From Mycobacteriaceae bacterium (lineage in GTDB: Bacteria > Actinomycetota > Actinomycetes > Mycobacteriales > Mycobacteriaceae), in contig JAFARC010000008.1 of the NCBI GenBank assembly GCA_019245755.1, positions 1 to 46,430 of the forward strand: DNA of 46,430 bases, in the 5' to 3' direction. Below are positions 36,518-44,911 of this stretch, one piece after another (within the stretch, counting starts at the first letter, position 1; every line of letters begins with the position of its first letter). The notes under the pieces are model-generated. The model saw only the letters and a list, made by a program, of their open reading frames with translations, was not told the origin of the DNA and ran no database searches. A program made the position numbers and the translations under genes.

Positions 36518-37681
36518 ATGGCCAAGCTCAGGTTCGGATACTTCATCGCACCGTTCCACCGCGCCGGCACCAACCCGACCCTGGCATTGCAGCGTGACCT
36601 CGACTTCGTCGCACATCTGGACGCCCTCGGTTTCGACGAAGTGTGGATCGGCGAACATCACTCCGCCGGCAGCGAGATCATCAGCTCCCCGGAGATCTTC
36701 ATCGCCGCTGCGGCGCAACGCGCGCAGCGGATCCGGTTCGGCACCGGGGTCATCTCGCTCGCGTATCACAATCCGCTGTGGGTCGCCGACCGCTTGATGC
36801 TGCTCGATCACCTCACGCATGGCCGCGTGATCGGCGGGGTAGGACCGGGCTCGCTACCCACCGATTCCGCGATGATCGGGCTCAACCCCACCGACACCCG
36901 CGAGCTGCTCGAAACCAACCTCGACATCGTCGTGCGACTGTTGGCCGGTGAGACAGTGACCGCCAAAACCGCGACACACGAGCTGTTCGACGCGAGGCTG
37001 CAGCTCGCCCCGTACTCCGACGGCGGTATCCCGCTGGCCGTGGCCGCGGTCGCATCACCGACCGGTGCACGCCTGGCGGGCAAGCACGGCATCGGGCTGC
37101 TTTCGATCGGCGCGACGCTGACGGTTGAAGGATTCGACGCGCTTGCCTATCACTGGGGCATCGTCGAAGAGCGCGCCGCGGCCTTCGGCACCCGCGTCGA
37201 CCGCAGGAACTGGAGCCTGGTCGGGCCTTTTCATGTCGCCGAGACCGACGAACAGGCCCGCACGGACGTCAAATACGGCATCGAGCCCTGGTTTCGCTAT
37301 TTCCAACGGGTTGCCGCGTTCCCCCAGATGACCATCCCGGGAGAGCAGCTCGACGAGATGATCGACATCATCAACGAGGCCGGAGCAGGTGTCATCGGCA
37401 CTCCGGAACGAGCCCGCCAGCAGGTGCAGCGGCTTTGGGATCAGTCCGGCGGATTCGGCTGCATGCTGCAGATGGCACACGAGTGGGCCAACCCGGCGGC
37501 CACCAAACGCTCCGCCGAACTCTTCGCCGCCGAGGTGATGCCCCACTTCCAGGGTCAGGCGCAGCCGACGCTCGACGCGGCCGCTCGGGCCAGCGCCGTA
37601 CGCGAGGCCTTGGCGCTGACCCAGCTGCAGGCCATCGATCACATGACGCGGAAATACCGGGACGAAGTCGACCCGGATTGA
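36518..37681 (+). CDS. LLM-class flavin-dependent monooxygenase
   Basis: Predicted 387-residue luciferase-like TIM-barrel enzyme using FMNH2 (or F420H2) and O2. Motifs: GFDEVWIGEHHS near 45-56, the substrate-side RFGTGVISLAYHNPLWVADR, and GRVIGGVGPGSLPTDSAMIG. The nearest type is the limonene monooxygenase/long-chain alkane group. AAGGGGG precedes the ATG at 36518. It stands alone about 250 bp after the ABC pair; the aldehyde dehydrogenase follows on the same strand after 67 bp and could act on its product. Confidence 0.85.
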   Translation: MAKLRFGYFIAPFHRAGTNPTLALQRDLDFVAHLDALGFDEVWIGEHHSAGSEIISSPEIFIAAAAQRAQRIRFGTGVISLAYHNPLWVADRLMLLDHLTHGRVIGGVGPGSLPTDSAMIGLNPTDTRELLETNLDIVVRLLAGETVTAKTATHELFDARLQLAPYSDGGIPLAVAAVASPTGARLAGKHGIGLLSIGATLTVEGFDALAYHWGIVEERAAAFGTRVDRRNWSLVGPFHVAETDEQARTDVKYGIEPWFRYFQRVAAFPQMTIPGEQLDEMIDIINEAGAGVIGTPERARQQVQRLWDQSGGFGCMLQMAHEWANPAATKRSAELFAAEVMPHFQGQAQPTLDAAARASAVREALALTQLQAIDHMTRKYRDEVDPD

Positions 37682-37748
37682 CCTCGCCGCGCCGGGGGAG
37701 TCGCGCGGCCACCGGTGTTGATCGCTGCGTCGCCGGGTACCCGCCTCC

Positions 37749-39110
37749 GTGCCCCAGACCATGCAGTTGACCGTTTCGGACCCACGCACCGGTGACACCG
37801 TCGCACGCGTGCCAATCGCCGACGCAACAGCCTGTGACGACGCCATCGCACGGGCTCGCGCCGCCTGCGCCGCATGGGCGCGCACGTCGGCCGCCGAGCG
37901 GGCTGGCGCCCTGACCGCAGCAGCCGCCGCCGTGCGGGACGCCGCCGAGGAACTCGCCGAACTCAACGAACGGGAGACCGGAAAACTCAGCGAAGACGCA
38001 CTCGGTGGCATACACGCCGGCGCCGGCACGCTTGCGCAGTACGCCGAGCTCGGGCCGCTGCACCGCGGACGTAGCCTGCACGGCGCCTGGGCCGCAACCG
38101 ATCTGATGGTCCCCGAGCCGCGCGGCGTGGTTGCGGTGCTCACCCCGTGGAACGACCCGGTGGCGGTGGCAGCCGGACTGCTGGGCGCCGCGGTGGTCAC
38201 CGGAAACACCGTTGTGCACAAGCCCAGCGAACGCTGTCCTCGCACCGGTCGGCGGTTCGCCGAACTGGTGGCCGCCCAGCTGCCCGAGGGTGTGCTGGAG
38301 ATCGTCGACGGAGATGCGACAGTCGGTGCCCGGCTGGCCGCGGCCGCGCAGGTCGACGTGGTGGCCCATGTGGGCAGCAGCGCGACCGGTCGGGAGATCG
38401 CCCGGGCATGCGCGGGGCGCGGCGCCAAGGCGCTGCTGGAGAACGGCGGCAACGACGCGCTGATCGTCGACGCCGGGGTGCAGCCGCGGTGGGCGGCCGG
38501 GCAGGCGGCGCTGGGTGCGTTCGCTAATGCCGGACAGATCTGTGTCGCAGTGGAGCGCATCTACGTGGTCGAGGCGGTGGCCGCCGCGTTTGTCGGCGCG
38601 CTGGTCGACGAGGCCCGTGGGTGGGCCGGTCGGATCGGGCCGCTGGTCGACGAGCGTCAGCGTGAACAGGTGCACCGCCATGTCACCGATGCGGTGAAGC
38701 GTGGTGCGCGGGTACTGGTCGGCGGTGAGCCGCGGCCGGGTCCCGGCTCCTTCTATCCACCGACCGTATTGGTCGACTGCACCCCGCAGATGCTCGTATT
38801 CCGCGAGGAGACTTTCGGCCCGATCGCACCCGTGCGAGTCTTGTCGGACTTCGAGTCCGCGCTTGCCGAGGCAGCCGACGACCGCTACGGGTTGGCCGCG
38901 ACCGTGCTGACCTCCGACATGGCCCACGCGCAGGCGGCCTGGCGCAGCCTTCCCGTCGGGACCGTGAAGATCAACGCGGTGTTCGGCGGCGCCCCTGGTG
39001 GAGCGTCGGAACCGCGGCGGGCCAGCGGCAGCGGCTACGGGTTCGGCCCGGAACTGCTCGACGAGATGACCGCGATGAAGGTCGTGCACTGGTCGCCGCC
39101 CGGCGGCTGA
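37749..39110 (+). CDS. Aldehyde dehydrogenase family protein
   Basis: Predicted 453 residues. NAD(P)-binding TPWNDPVAVAAG and HKPSERCP, catalytic Cys265 in NAGQICVAVER, general base Glu231 in LLENGGND (the family form is ELGGN; Glu is one position earlier here), and the C-terminal EETFGPIAPV block are visible. No signal peptide. GTG 37749 or ATG 37761 may start it. It follows the luciferase-like gene on the same strand and may oxidise an aldehyde made by it. Slightly shorter than typical (480) at the N-terminus. Confidence 0.85.
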   Translation: MPQTMQLTVSDPRTGDTVARVPIADATACDDAIARARAACAAWARTSAAERAGALTAAAAAVRDAAEELAELNERETGKLSEDALGGIHAGAGTLAQYAELGPLHRGRSLHGAWAATDLMVPEPRGVVAVLTPWNDPVAVAAGLLGAAVVTGNTVVHKPSERCPRTGRRFAELVAAQLPEGVLEIVDGDATVGARLAAAAQVDVVAHVGSSATGREIARACAGRGAKALLENGGNDALIVDAGVQPRWAAGQAALGAFANAGQICVAVERIYVVEAVAAAFVGALVDEARGWAGRIGPLVDERQREQVHRHVTDAVKRGARVLVGGEPRPGPGSFYPPTVLVDCTPQMLVFREETFGPIAPVRVLSDFESALAEAADDRYGLAATVLTSDMAHAQAAWRSLPVGTVKINAVFGGAPGGASEPRRASGSGYGFGPELLDEMTAMKVVHWSPPGG

Positions 39111-39134
39111 CCGGTGCGCCGACACCGGCGCGCG

Positions 39135-40274
39135 CTACCGCCCGAACAACAAGAAGGCCGCGTTGTCGTGGAAGAGCCCGGGTGCGCCGGCTGGAGTAGT
39201 GCCGACGTTCTCGTAGTCGCGGAGCAAAGTGGCGGTGCCCTCGGCGTGCGGATAGTCCGAGCAGCACATGAACAGGTCGCCGGCCTGAGCGTGGAGACGC
39301 TCGGGAAGCTCATACGAGAAGGCCGACACCCGCACCTGGCGGCGGAAGTACTCGCTGGGCCGAAGTTCGAGCTCGGCCAGCGGTCGACCGTTGAGATTGC
39401 TGACGAAGTCGAGGCCGCCGTCAAGCATCAGCAGGTACATCGGCACCCATATCGACGACAGCTCCACGATCCCGATCCGGAGTCCGGGATGTCGCGCGAG
39501 AGTGCCGTTGGCGATCAGGTCGGTGACCGCGAGCGCCGGCGGCGTCCACAGGAACACCGACTCCAACGCGGGCACGAATGCGTCCTCGGGATCGGTGTAC
39601 CAGCCGTCATCGAAGATGCGGGGCTGGTCGGCCACGTGGAAACACGGCGTGACGCCGTGGTCCACGAACGCCGACCAGATCCGGTCGTGATCGGGGTGTG
39701 ACAGGGGCCGGCCGTCAACGACCGACGGGGCGATCATCGCCAAGCGCACGCCGGCGGTCGCGAGATCGCTCAGCTGCGCGAACAACCAGTCGGCATCGCG
39801 CAGGGTCAAGTGGGCCACCGGATGCAGGCGGCCGCCTCCTTCGGCGGCTACCGTCGCGGCCCAGCGGTTCCACGCGCCCATGTTTGCCGTGAGCGCCGGC
39901 AGCGACTCCGAAAGGCGTCGCTCCCACAGCAGACCGAAGTTGGGGAACAGCACCGCGCTGTCGACGCCGAACTCGTCGAGTCGTGCCGCCCGCGCCGCAG
40001 GCTCCCAGAAATCGGCCGGTAATGCCTCGTCGTAGCTGTACTCCGAGGGCTCCCCGGCGCGCTGATGGCGACGCTGACGACCGACGCGGGCTGTGTCGCC
40101 GGGGATCGTCACGTCGGCGATCGCCAGGCGGCGATCACGCCAGGTGAGCCAGGCGTAGCCGAGGTCGTCGGCTTCGATGCGCAGTGCGTCCGACCGCATC
40201 CCGGGGTCGATGTGGTCCGCCCACAGCGTGCGCGGCTCGTACAGGTGCTGGTCGGAATCGATGATCGAAGTCAC
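39135..40274 (-). CDS. Amidohydrolase-superfamily enzyme
   Basis: Predicted 379 residues from GTG 40274 (GGAGGG upstream; a longer in-frame start at 40316 is less likely). N-terminal DSDQHLYEP has His in the metal-site position (DxDxHxxE type typical of this branch). Later motifs: PVAHLTLRD, CFHVADQP, IGIVELSSIW and CCSDYPHAEG. This is the amidohydrolase 2 branch often found in steroid or aromatic-acid catabolism. Substrate unknown. Convergent with the aldehyde dehydrogenase. Confidence 0.8.
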   Translation of the reverse strand: MTSIIDSDQHLYEPRTLWADHIDPGMRSDALRIEADDLGYAWLTWRDRRLAIADVTIPGDTARVGRQRRHQRAGEPSEYSYDEALPADFWEPAARAARLDEFGVDSAVLFPNFGLLWERRLSESLPALTANMGAWNRWAATVAAEGGGRLHPVAHLTLRDADWLFAQLSDLATAGVRLAMIAPSVVDGRPLSHPDHDRIWSAFVDHGVTPCFHVADQPRIFDDGWYTDPEDAFVPALESVFLWTPPALAVTDLIANGTLARHPGLRIGIVELSSIWVPMYLLMLDGGLDFVSNLNGRPLAELELRPSEYFRRQVRVSAFSYELPERLHAQAGDLFMCCSDYPHAEGTATLLRDYENVGTTPAGAPGLFHDNAAFLLFGR

Positions 40275-40422
40275 CCCGGTACCCTCCCTCGACTCCGCGG
40301 GCCCCCGTCGCATCAAAATACGCTGGACCCCGGCGCCCGCTTACAAGCGGTCACCATTCGGTCACGGTACGAAAAATTCGTCCTTCCAGAAGTAACGCGA
40401 CGGGATGGCGCTTGGCACAATT

Positions 40423-40454
40423 GTTACGGAAGTGACTGTAGTGACTATTGTGAC
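40423..40454 (+). promoter_or_regulatory. Four GT(T/G)AC repeats, exact 9-bp period, before ripD-like gene
   Basis: GTTAC starts at 40423 and GTGAC at 40432, 40441 and 40450. The bases between vary, while the period is constant. The last copy ends 57 bp before the ATG. Tandem same-orientation pentamers fit a response regulator that binds direct repeats; MtrA, which controls peptidoglycan-hydrolase genes, is a candidate. Confidence 0.6.
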
Positions 40455-40510
40455 TTGGCCGGCGGATGCGCGTTGTCGGCGCGCTGAGGCCGGACGGGAG
40501 GTGGAATCCA

Positions 40511-41002
40511 ATGAGACGCATCTACGCGGTGGCGATCAGTCTGGCCCTGTTGGTGGCGACGCCCGGTGTCGCGACCGCTGACACGGACACCTTGCCGGCA
40601 AGCCACCAGCAAGCGATCGACTATGTGATCACGCGCGGCCTTTCGCAGCGCGGCGTGCCGTACCTATGGGGAGGGGGCAACGCCGCAGGGCCCACCCGCG
40701 GCACCGGCGTAAACGCCAACACCGTCGGATTCGACGCTTCGGGTCTGATGCTGTACGCCTTCGCCGGCGTCGGCCTCAAGCTGCCACGCACCTCGGCCGA
40801 GCAGTACAACGCCGGCCAAAAGATCGCGCCGGCGCAGGCGCGCCGGGGCGACTTGATCTTCTACGGGCCCGGCGGCAGCGAAAGCGTCGCGATGTACCTG
40901 GGAAACGGGCAGATGCTCGAGGCCACCGAGCCCGTGGTCGTGGTCTCCCCGGTACGCACCGCCGGCATGACTCCGTACCTGACCCGGATAATCGAGTGGT
41001 GA
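40511..41002 (+). CDS. RipD-like secreted non-catalytic NlpC/P60 protein
   Basis: Predicted 163 residues, exported (signal peptide 1-23, ATA cleavage). The NlpC/P60 fold is present: YLWGGGNAAG, LPRTSAEQYN, GDLIFYGPGG and MYLGNGQML. The catalytic Cys is replaced by Ala76 (VGFDASGLM, normally DCSG) and the catalytic His by Ser125 (SESVAMYLG, normally HVGIYLG). M. tuberculosis RipD (Rv1566c) has the same two losses and binds peptidoglycan without cutting it. The C-terminal extension of RipD is missing, since the protein ends soon after the domain. GGGAGGTGG is a strong ribosome site before ATG 40511. Confidence 0.88.
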   Translation: MRRIYAVAISLALLVATPGVATADTDTLPASHQQAIDYVITRGLSQRGVPYLWGGGNAAGPTRGTGVNANTVGFDASGLMLYAFAGVGLKLPRTSAEQYNAGQKIAPAQARRGDLIFYGPGGSESVAMYLGNGQMLEATEPVVVVSPVRTAGMTPYLTRIIEW

Positions 41003-41017
41003 TCCCCCCACACATCG

Positions 41018-42040
41018 TCACCGTTTGCGGCGGTAGCTGCGCTGGTTGGTGAAGAACTGGGCCGCCTTTCGGATGGAATCCTCGACCGGTTCGGGACTCC
41101 ACCCGAGTTCGCGTTCGGCCTTGCTGTGGTCCAGTCGTGACATCAATTCGGCGGCGCGCAACGCGACGACGGCGAACGGAAGATCGCGGCGCAACAGGCG
41201 GGCTGCGAGATCGTTAGTGTGGGCGGCGACATACAGCAATGTGAGCGGCAGCTTGATGCGGGGTGGTTTCACGCCGGCAGCCTCGGCCGCGATCTGGTGC
41301 ACCTCGCGTGTGCTCATGTAACGGTCGGAGATGATGTAGCGTTCGCCGACCCGGCCCCGCTCGGCTGCAAGAATCATGGCGCGCGCGGCGTCTTGGATGC
41401 CCACGACTTCGGAGGAGAAACCGAAGTAGAACGGGAATCTGCCCGCGGCGACACGAGCGATCAATGAGCCGTGCGGTGTGGGCTGCCAATCGCCCGGACC
41501 GTAGGTGGTGGAGATGCATAGCGCGACAGCGGGCAGACGCCTGTCGCGCACGTACTGCATCACCAGCTTCTCGGCGGCCACCCGGGACTGGATGTAGCCG
41601 CCACTTTCGCGCCAGTTGTGCGGGTCGTCTTCGGTGACGGGTGTGCCGTCGCTGATGGCCATCGTGCCGGTGGTGCTGGTGAAGACGAATTTGCGCAGTC
41701 CGCTTTGGGCGGCGGCCTCGAGCGCATGGCGCAAGCCCTCCACATTGGTGCGGAACAATGGGGTGGGGTCGCGCAGCCAGATCCGTGCGTCGACCACGCA
41801 GTAGTAGACGACATCGCACCCGGCCATCGCCTCGAGTAGTGCCGCATCGTCGAAGACATCGCCGTAGCACCGTTCGACGGCTAGGTCGTCGATCGCTTTG
41901 GTCGAGCTGGTCCGGCGAAGCATGACACGCACGTTCTCGCCGGCGTCGACAAGCTGGCGGGTGACGTGGGATCCAAGGAATCCGCTCGCGCCGATGACCA
42001 ACTTTTTCGGGGCCGCCGTTGTCTGACCGCTGCCGGTCAA
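41018..42040 (-). CDS. NAD-dependent epimerase/dehydratase (HpnA/sterol-DH-like)
   Basis: Predicted 340 residues. Rossmann GASGFLGSH, TSTTGTM and YIQSRVAAEK (Tyr-x3-Arg/Lys region), with RDVFDDAAL-type NAD contact. Starts at TTG 42040; the frame extends to 42256 only by overlapping the SnoaL gene. A strong Shine-Dalgarno AAGGAGGG (42066-42073) lies before an ATG at 42057 that opens only a six-codon reading frame (MKETRS) ending in TGA overlapping the TTG (TTGA). The SnoaL gene lies upstream on the same strand, so the two form an operon, perhaps for lipid or steroid metabolism. Substrate unknown. Confidence 0.8.
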   Translation of the reverse strand: MTGSGQTTAAPKKLVIGASGFLGSHVTRQLVDAGENVRVMLRRTSSTKAIDDLAVERCYGDVFDDAALLEAMAGCDVVYYCVVDARIWLRDPTPLFRTNVEGLRHALEAAAQSGLRKFVFTSTTGTMAISDGTPVTEDDPHNWRESGGYIQSRVAAEKLVMQYVRDRRLPAVALCISTTYGPGDWQPTPHGSLIARVAAGRFPFYFGFSSEVVGIQDAARAMILAAERGRVGERYIISDRYMSTREVHQIAAEAAGVKPPRIKLPLTLLYVAAHTNDLAARLLRRDLPFAVVALRAAELMSRLDHSKAERELGWSPEPVEDSIRKAAQFFTNQRSYRRKR

Positions 42041-42129
42041 CTCCGCGTCTCTTTCATCGCGAGTGCCCTCCTTGGGGTGGCTTGGGGCCAGCACTTCGTG
42101 GGCCGAGTCGGCCGCGGGCCCCCGGCCGC

Positions 42130-42627
42130 TCAGTGCGTCCGCCGGCGCGCGGCCTTCGCTGCTGCATTTCGTACACGTTCGGAAACGCGCACGGAGATCA
42201 GGGGATTGAACACGTCTTCCCGCAGCCGGGTAAGCGTGGAAGTTTTGATGAGCCACTGCCCGTCGATCTTCTCGTAGGTCTCGTGGTAGTGGCCGTAACC
42301 GTTGAGGTTCAGCCCTGGGGCCAGCCGGACCACATCCTGCAGGGCCCAGACACCCCTTGCGGTGGTGGGCGAGGTCAGCTCGATCTCTGGTGCGTGCACG
42401 TGGTGCACGGTGGGCTGGGAAGCCTTGCCGAGGGTCTTACGAATGTAGGCCACGAACTCGTCGGCGCCCGCGATCACCTTACCGCCGGCCTGCGTGGTGT
42501 CGCTGATGAAGTCATCGGCGAAGATCTGTCGCCACGCCGTCCAGTCCTTGGTGTCCAGAAATCGACAGTACCGGGCCTTCAACTTCTTGATTGCTTCAAG
42601 CTCCGACAAGACGGTGACCTCATCCAT
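42130..42627 (-). CDS. SnoaL-like (NTF2 fold) protein
   Basis: Predicted 165 residues. The cone-shaped NTF2 fold is recognisable from EAIKKLKARYCRFLDTKDW, FADDFISDT, HHVHAPEIELTSPTTARGVW and HYHETYEKIDGQWLIKTSTL. In mycobacteria these small proteins act as dehydratases or isomerases, or in steroid and polyketide pathways. ATG 42627 begins the usual N-terminus. The C-terminal 25 residues are basic. The epimerase follows in the same operon. Confidence 0.85.
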   Translation of the reverse strand: MDEVTVLSELEAIKKLKARYCRFLDTKDWTAWRQIFADDFISDTTQAGGKVIAGADEFVAYIRKTLGKASQPTVHHVHAPEIELTSPTTARGVWALQDVVRLAPGLNLNGYGHYHETYEKIDGQWLIKTSTLTRLREDVFNPLISVRVSERVRNAAAKAARRRTH

Positions 42628-42763
42628 GGTGTGCCTTCCTAGCCGGACCCGCCGGTATCGCGCAATGCTGTTGTTTCGCCGCCCATCGCCGCGGCGCTGT
42701 GCGGCGGCGCGGAGTTCCTCGCCGACGATCCAGGTCGGCCCGTGGGTGGGGATTGTCGACGGT

Positions 42764-42954
42764 CTATGAGATGACATCGCCGACCGCGGCAGCGTGCTGT
42801 GGTGACTGGTCTTCCGGCACAGCGAGATCAACTGACATGACAGCTGCACCACGTTGAGGCCGCGCTCGGCGAGCGCTTCGGCGAGCGCGGCGCCGACACC
42901 GTCGGGGGGGTCGGCGGTCAGCGCCCACGATCCGTACTTGGTCGCGGTTGTCAT
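42764..42954 (-). pseudogene. SDR remnant
   Basis: From ATG 42954: TKYGSWALTADPPDGVGAAL and AEALAERGLNVV correspond to the first 35 residues of a short-chain dehydrogenase (normally WALITGAS..GIG). The glycine-rich loop is degraded to ADPPDGVG. After a frame change the block SVDLAVPEDQSPQ continues (family VDL after the first alpha-beta unit), ending at the stop 42764. The remaining about 200 residues are absent. Confidence 0.6.
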
Positions 42955-43066
42955 CGGCCTCTTCCGCAAGGCGATGCGCCAGCCGCTGTCGGTGCGCACG
43001 ATCTCGTCGTCGTAGAAAGCGCACCAGCAGGTCGGTGATGTCTTGGCGGTCTTCTCGGTCGGTCAC
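42955..43066 (-). pseudogene. SnoaL remnant
   Basis: From GTG 43066: VTDREDRQDITDLLVRF is a SnoaL-family N-terminus. After a frame change it continues as YDDEIVRTDSGWRIALRKRP, the family's C-terminal strand, so about 100 residues of the middle are deleted. Together with the SDR remnant directly downstream it marks a collapsed SnoaL-SDR operon. Confidence 0.6.
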
Positions 43067-43272
43067 GCGATTTCTCCGTGCGGGTGGACGGTGCGCCCCG
43101 AGGCGATCGCCCGAGACCAGCAGATCAGCACGGCTGTCGAAGGCCCACCACCAGCCGATCCCGCGGCCGCCGACTACGTTTCGCCGCTCCGTACCCCGTG
43201 CTCGTAAGCGCTTGGGACGCTGATGCCCATGCGCCCAACCGGGTGGTCGCGGCTCCGACCATCCGCTGTCAG

Positions 43273-43551
43273 TCAGTCGCGCACACAGACTGCGATGTAG
43301 CCGATCGGGATGCCGGTGTACGCAGCGATGCATTCGCGCGCCTTCAGCTCGACCGCGGCGCGTCGGTTCGTGTGGGTTGAGGCGCCAATTTCGGGAATGC
43401 GGATTACCCACTTGCTGTCCTTGCGGCTCACGTCGATGTCGAACCACTGGCCCACGACGAGAGGGGCAACTCGGTGCCCGGGTCGGTGACTACGAGTAGT
43501 ACCGCGCAGTGAGCGGACGTAAAGCTGGCGTGCAGTGGGGTACGTGCGCAT
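43273..43551 (-). CDS. Small HicB-antitoxin-like protein
   Basis: Predicted 92 residues from ATG 43551, which has AAGGAAAG upstream. The last 60 residues (FDIDVSRKDSKWVIRIPEIG, RRAAVELKARECIAAYTGIP) have the beta-beta-alpha pattern and the W-x-I-x-I-P-E motif of the HicB-like short proteins common in mycobacteria. No HicA-like toxin gene is adjacent, so it is solitary here. The N-terminal 30 residues are basic and unlike the family. DNA binding or toxin neutralisation is not demonstrated by the sequence. Confidence 0.6.
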   Translation of the reverse strand: MRTYPTARQLYVRSLRGTTRSHRPGHRVAPLVVGQWFDIDVSRKDSKWVIRIPEIGASTHTNRRAAVELKARECIAAYTGIPIGYIAVCVRD

Positions 43552-43786
43552 GGGTGCTTTCCTTGGTCGTCGTCGAACCGCTGGCAAGATTACTGCGCCG
43601 ATCATGTGAGACCTAATCGGATACGGCACGCCGACCGCCGACGACGACAAGAGTCCTCTCAACCCGCGCGCCTGCATGGACAGCGGCAGCGCTCGACGGT
43701 TCCTTGACCGGCGCCGGCAGGTGCCGGCTGCACACGCCCGCCGGGCTGAGAGGTCGCGTCGCCCACGTGAGGCCGATAAAGATGAC

Positions 43787-44566
43787 TTAGACGACTGGCA
43801 CGTCGAGGATCGGCCGTTCGATGCTGGCACCTGGACCATCGAAATGCCACCACTCACCGGAATACGGCGTGAAACCACCAGCCATCATGGCCTTGCGTAG
43901 CCGAGCCCGGTTCGCCTGAGCTTCCGCACTGACACCGTCGGTTGCATACGCCATGCCGCGCGGCGAGAAATCATCGAGGTCGGTTCCCATGTCGAGGAGG
44001 CAGAACCCGCCAACCTGTCGCTCCGGTGGGCACTGCTCCTGCACCCCAGCGATCGTCACGTCAACCGATCGCCCGGACTCATGGCTGCGCGCATACGGGC
44101 CGGGTCGCGCCACCCACGCCGGGTTCGACACCACCTCGAACATCTTGACCTGAACCTCGTGCGGGCGATAGCCGTCCCAAAAAACCAGAACCACGCCCTG
44201 CGAGCGCAGCACGCCTGCCGCAGTCGCTAGACCCGGAGCCAGGGTCTCGTGCACAAGGCAGCGGGCGTCGGGTGGATATAACGGCGCGCCGGTGAAATTG
44301 TTGGATGTCGCGTAGCGCAGGTCAATGATGCCGTCAGGAACGACCGTGCGGACGTCGACAAACCCGGCGGAGCGCGCCGCGTCGCTTAGTGGCGGCACTT
44401 CAGGGCTGAGTGGGGTCATCGTCGCGGCGGGGCTGACCGATGGCGTGGCGGGACTCAACTCCGGGGAAGGGCCAAGCGCCGCGGATCGCCGACCGCGACC
44501 GCCGCAGCCGGCGCCGCCTGCAACGGCGAGCGCGGCGATCAGAAACCCTCGTCGCCCGGTAGTCAT
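43787..44566 (-). CDS. Lipoprotein D-Ala-D-Ala dipeptidase (VanX/DdpX-like)
   Basis: Predicted 259 residues. Lipobox AGGAGC (Cys21), followed by a Pro/Ser-rich linker to about 60. The VanX zinc site is complete: SHESGRSVDVT (His162, Asp169), EWWHFD (Glu238 general base, His241), and Arg134 in WDGYRP. VanX hydrolyses D-Ala-D-Ala; secreted or lipoprotein homologues in actinobacteria may recycle peptidoglycan dipeptides rather than confer vancomycin resistance. No vanA, vanH or vanRS homologue is nearby. Confidence 0.88.
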   Translation of the reverse strand: MTTGRRGFLIAALAVAGGAGCGGRGRRSAALGPSPELSPATPSVSPAATMTPLSPEVPPLSDAARSAGFVDVRTVVPDGIIDLRYATSNNFTGAPLYPPDARCLVHETLAPGLATAAGVLRSQGVVLVFWDGYRPHEVQVKMFEVVSNPAWVARPGPYARSHESGRSVDVTIAGVQEQCPPERQVGGFCLLDMGTDLDDFSPRGMAYATDGVSAEAQANRARLRKAMMAGGFTPYSGEWWHFDGPGASIERPILDVPVV

Positions 44567-44911
44567 CTTCGTATTGTCCCGAGTCTTTGACGAGATGAGC
44601 GATATTTGATAATCACGGGACCCTCACTCCACCTGCTCACCGCCACCCTGTCGATGTCTTGGGTATGAGCGCACTGTCGAGCACATGCGCGCCGGGTGAA
44701 TGACCCAGTCCGCAGACGTCGTCGGCATCTTTCCCGACCGCCGCCCTTTTCCGTCTCGTCGTCGCTGTGCTGGCCGACCAACACGACGAATGGGCCAGTC
44801 ACGCCGCTATTCGGCCTCGACGTCCTGAGCAAATCTCGGGCCCACAACGACTCCCCGGCAGAACAGCAGGTCCAACCCGGCGGCGGCGCTGACGGCAAGG
44901 CTGCTAGACGC
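44567..44911. other. Intergenic region, no gene seen
   Basis: 345 bp between the VanX-like gene start and the ion-channel gene end. Open frames on both strands have no family resemblance. The part near 44590-44640 is AT-rich and is the likely promoter region of the VanX-like gene. Confidence 0.5.

Noticed and set aside
37055..39125. Long minus-strand frames (501 and 577 codons) opposite the luciferase-like and aldehyde dehydrogenase genes
   Set aside because: They mirror confident genes on the other strand and have low-complexity Ala/Arg/Ser composition.
40274..40316. Longer N-terminus for the amidohydrolase
   Set aside because: GTG 40274 has GGAGGG at the correct distance and starts the conserved N-terminal motif directly; the 14 extra residues are Arg/Gly-rich.
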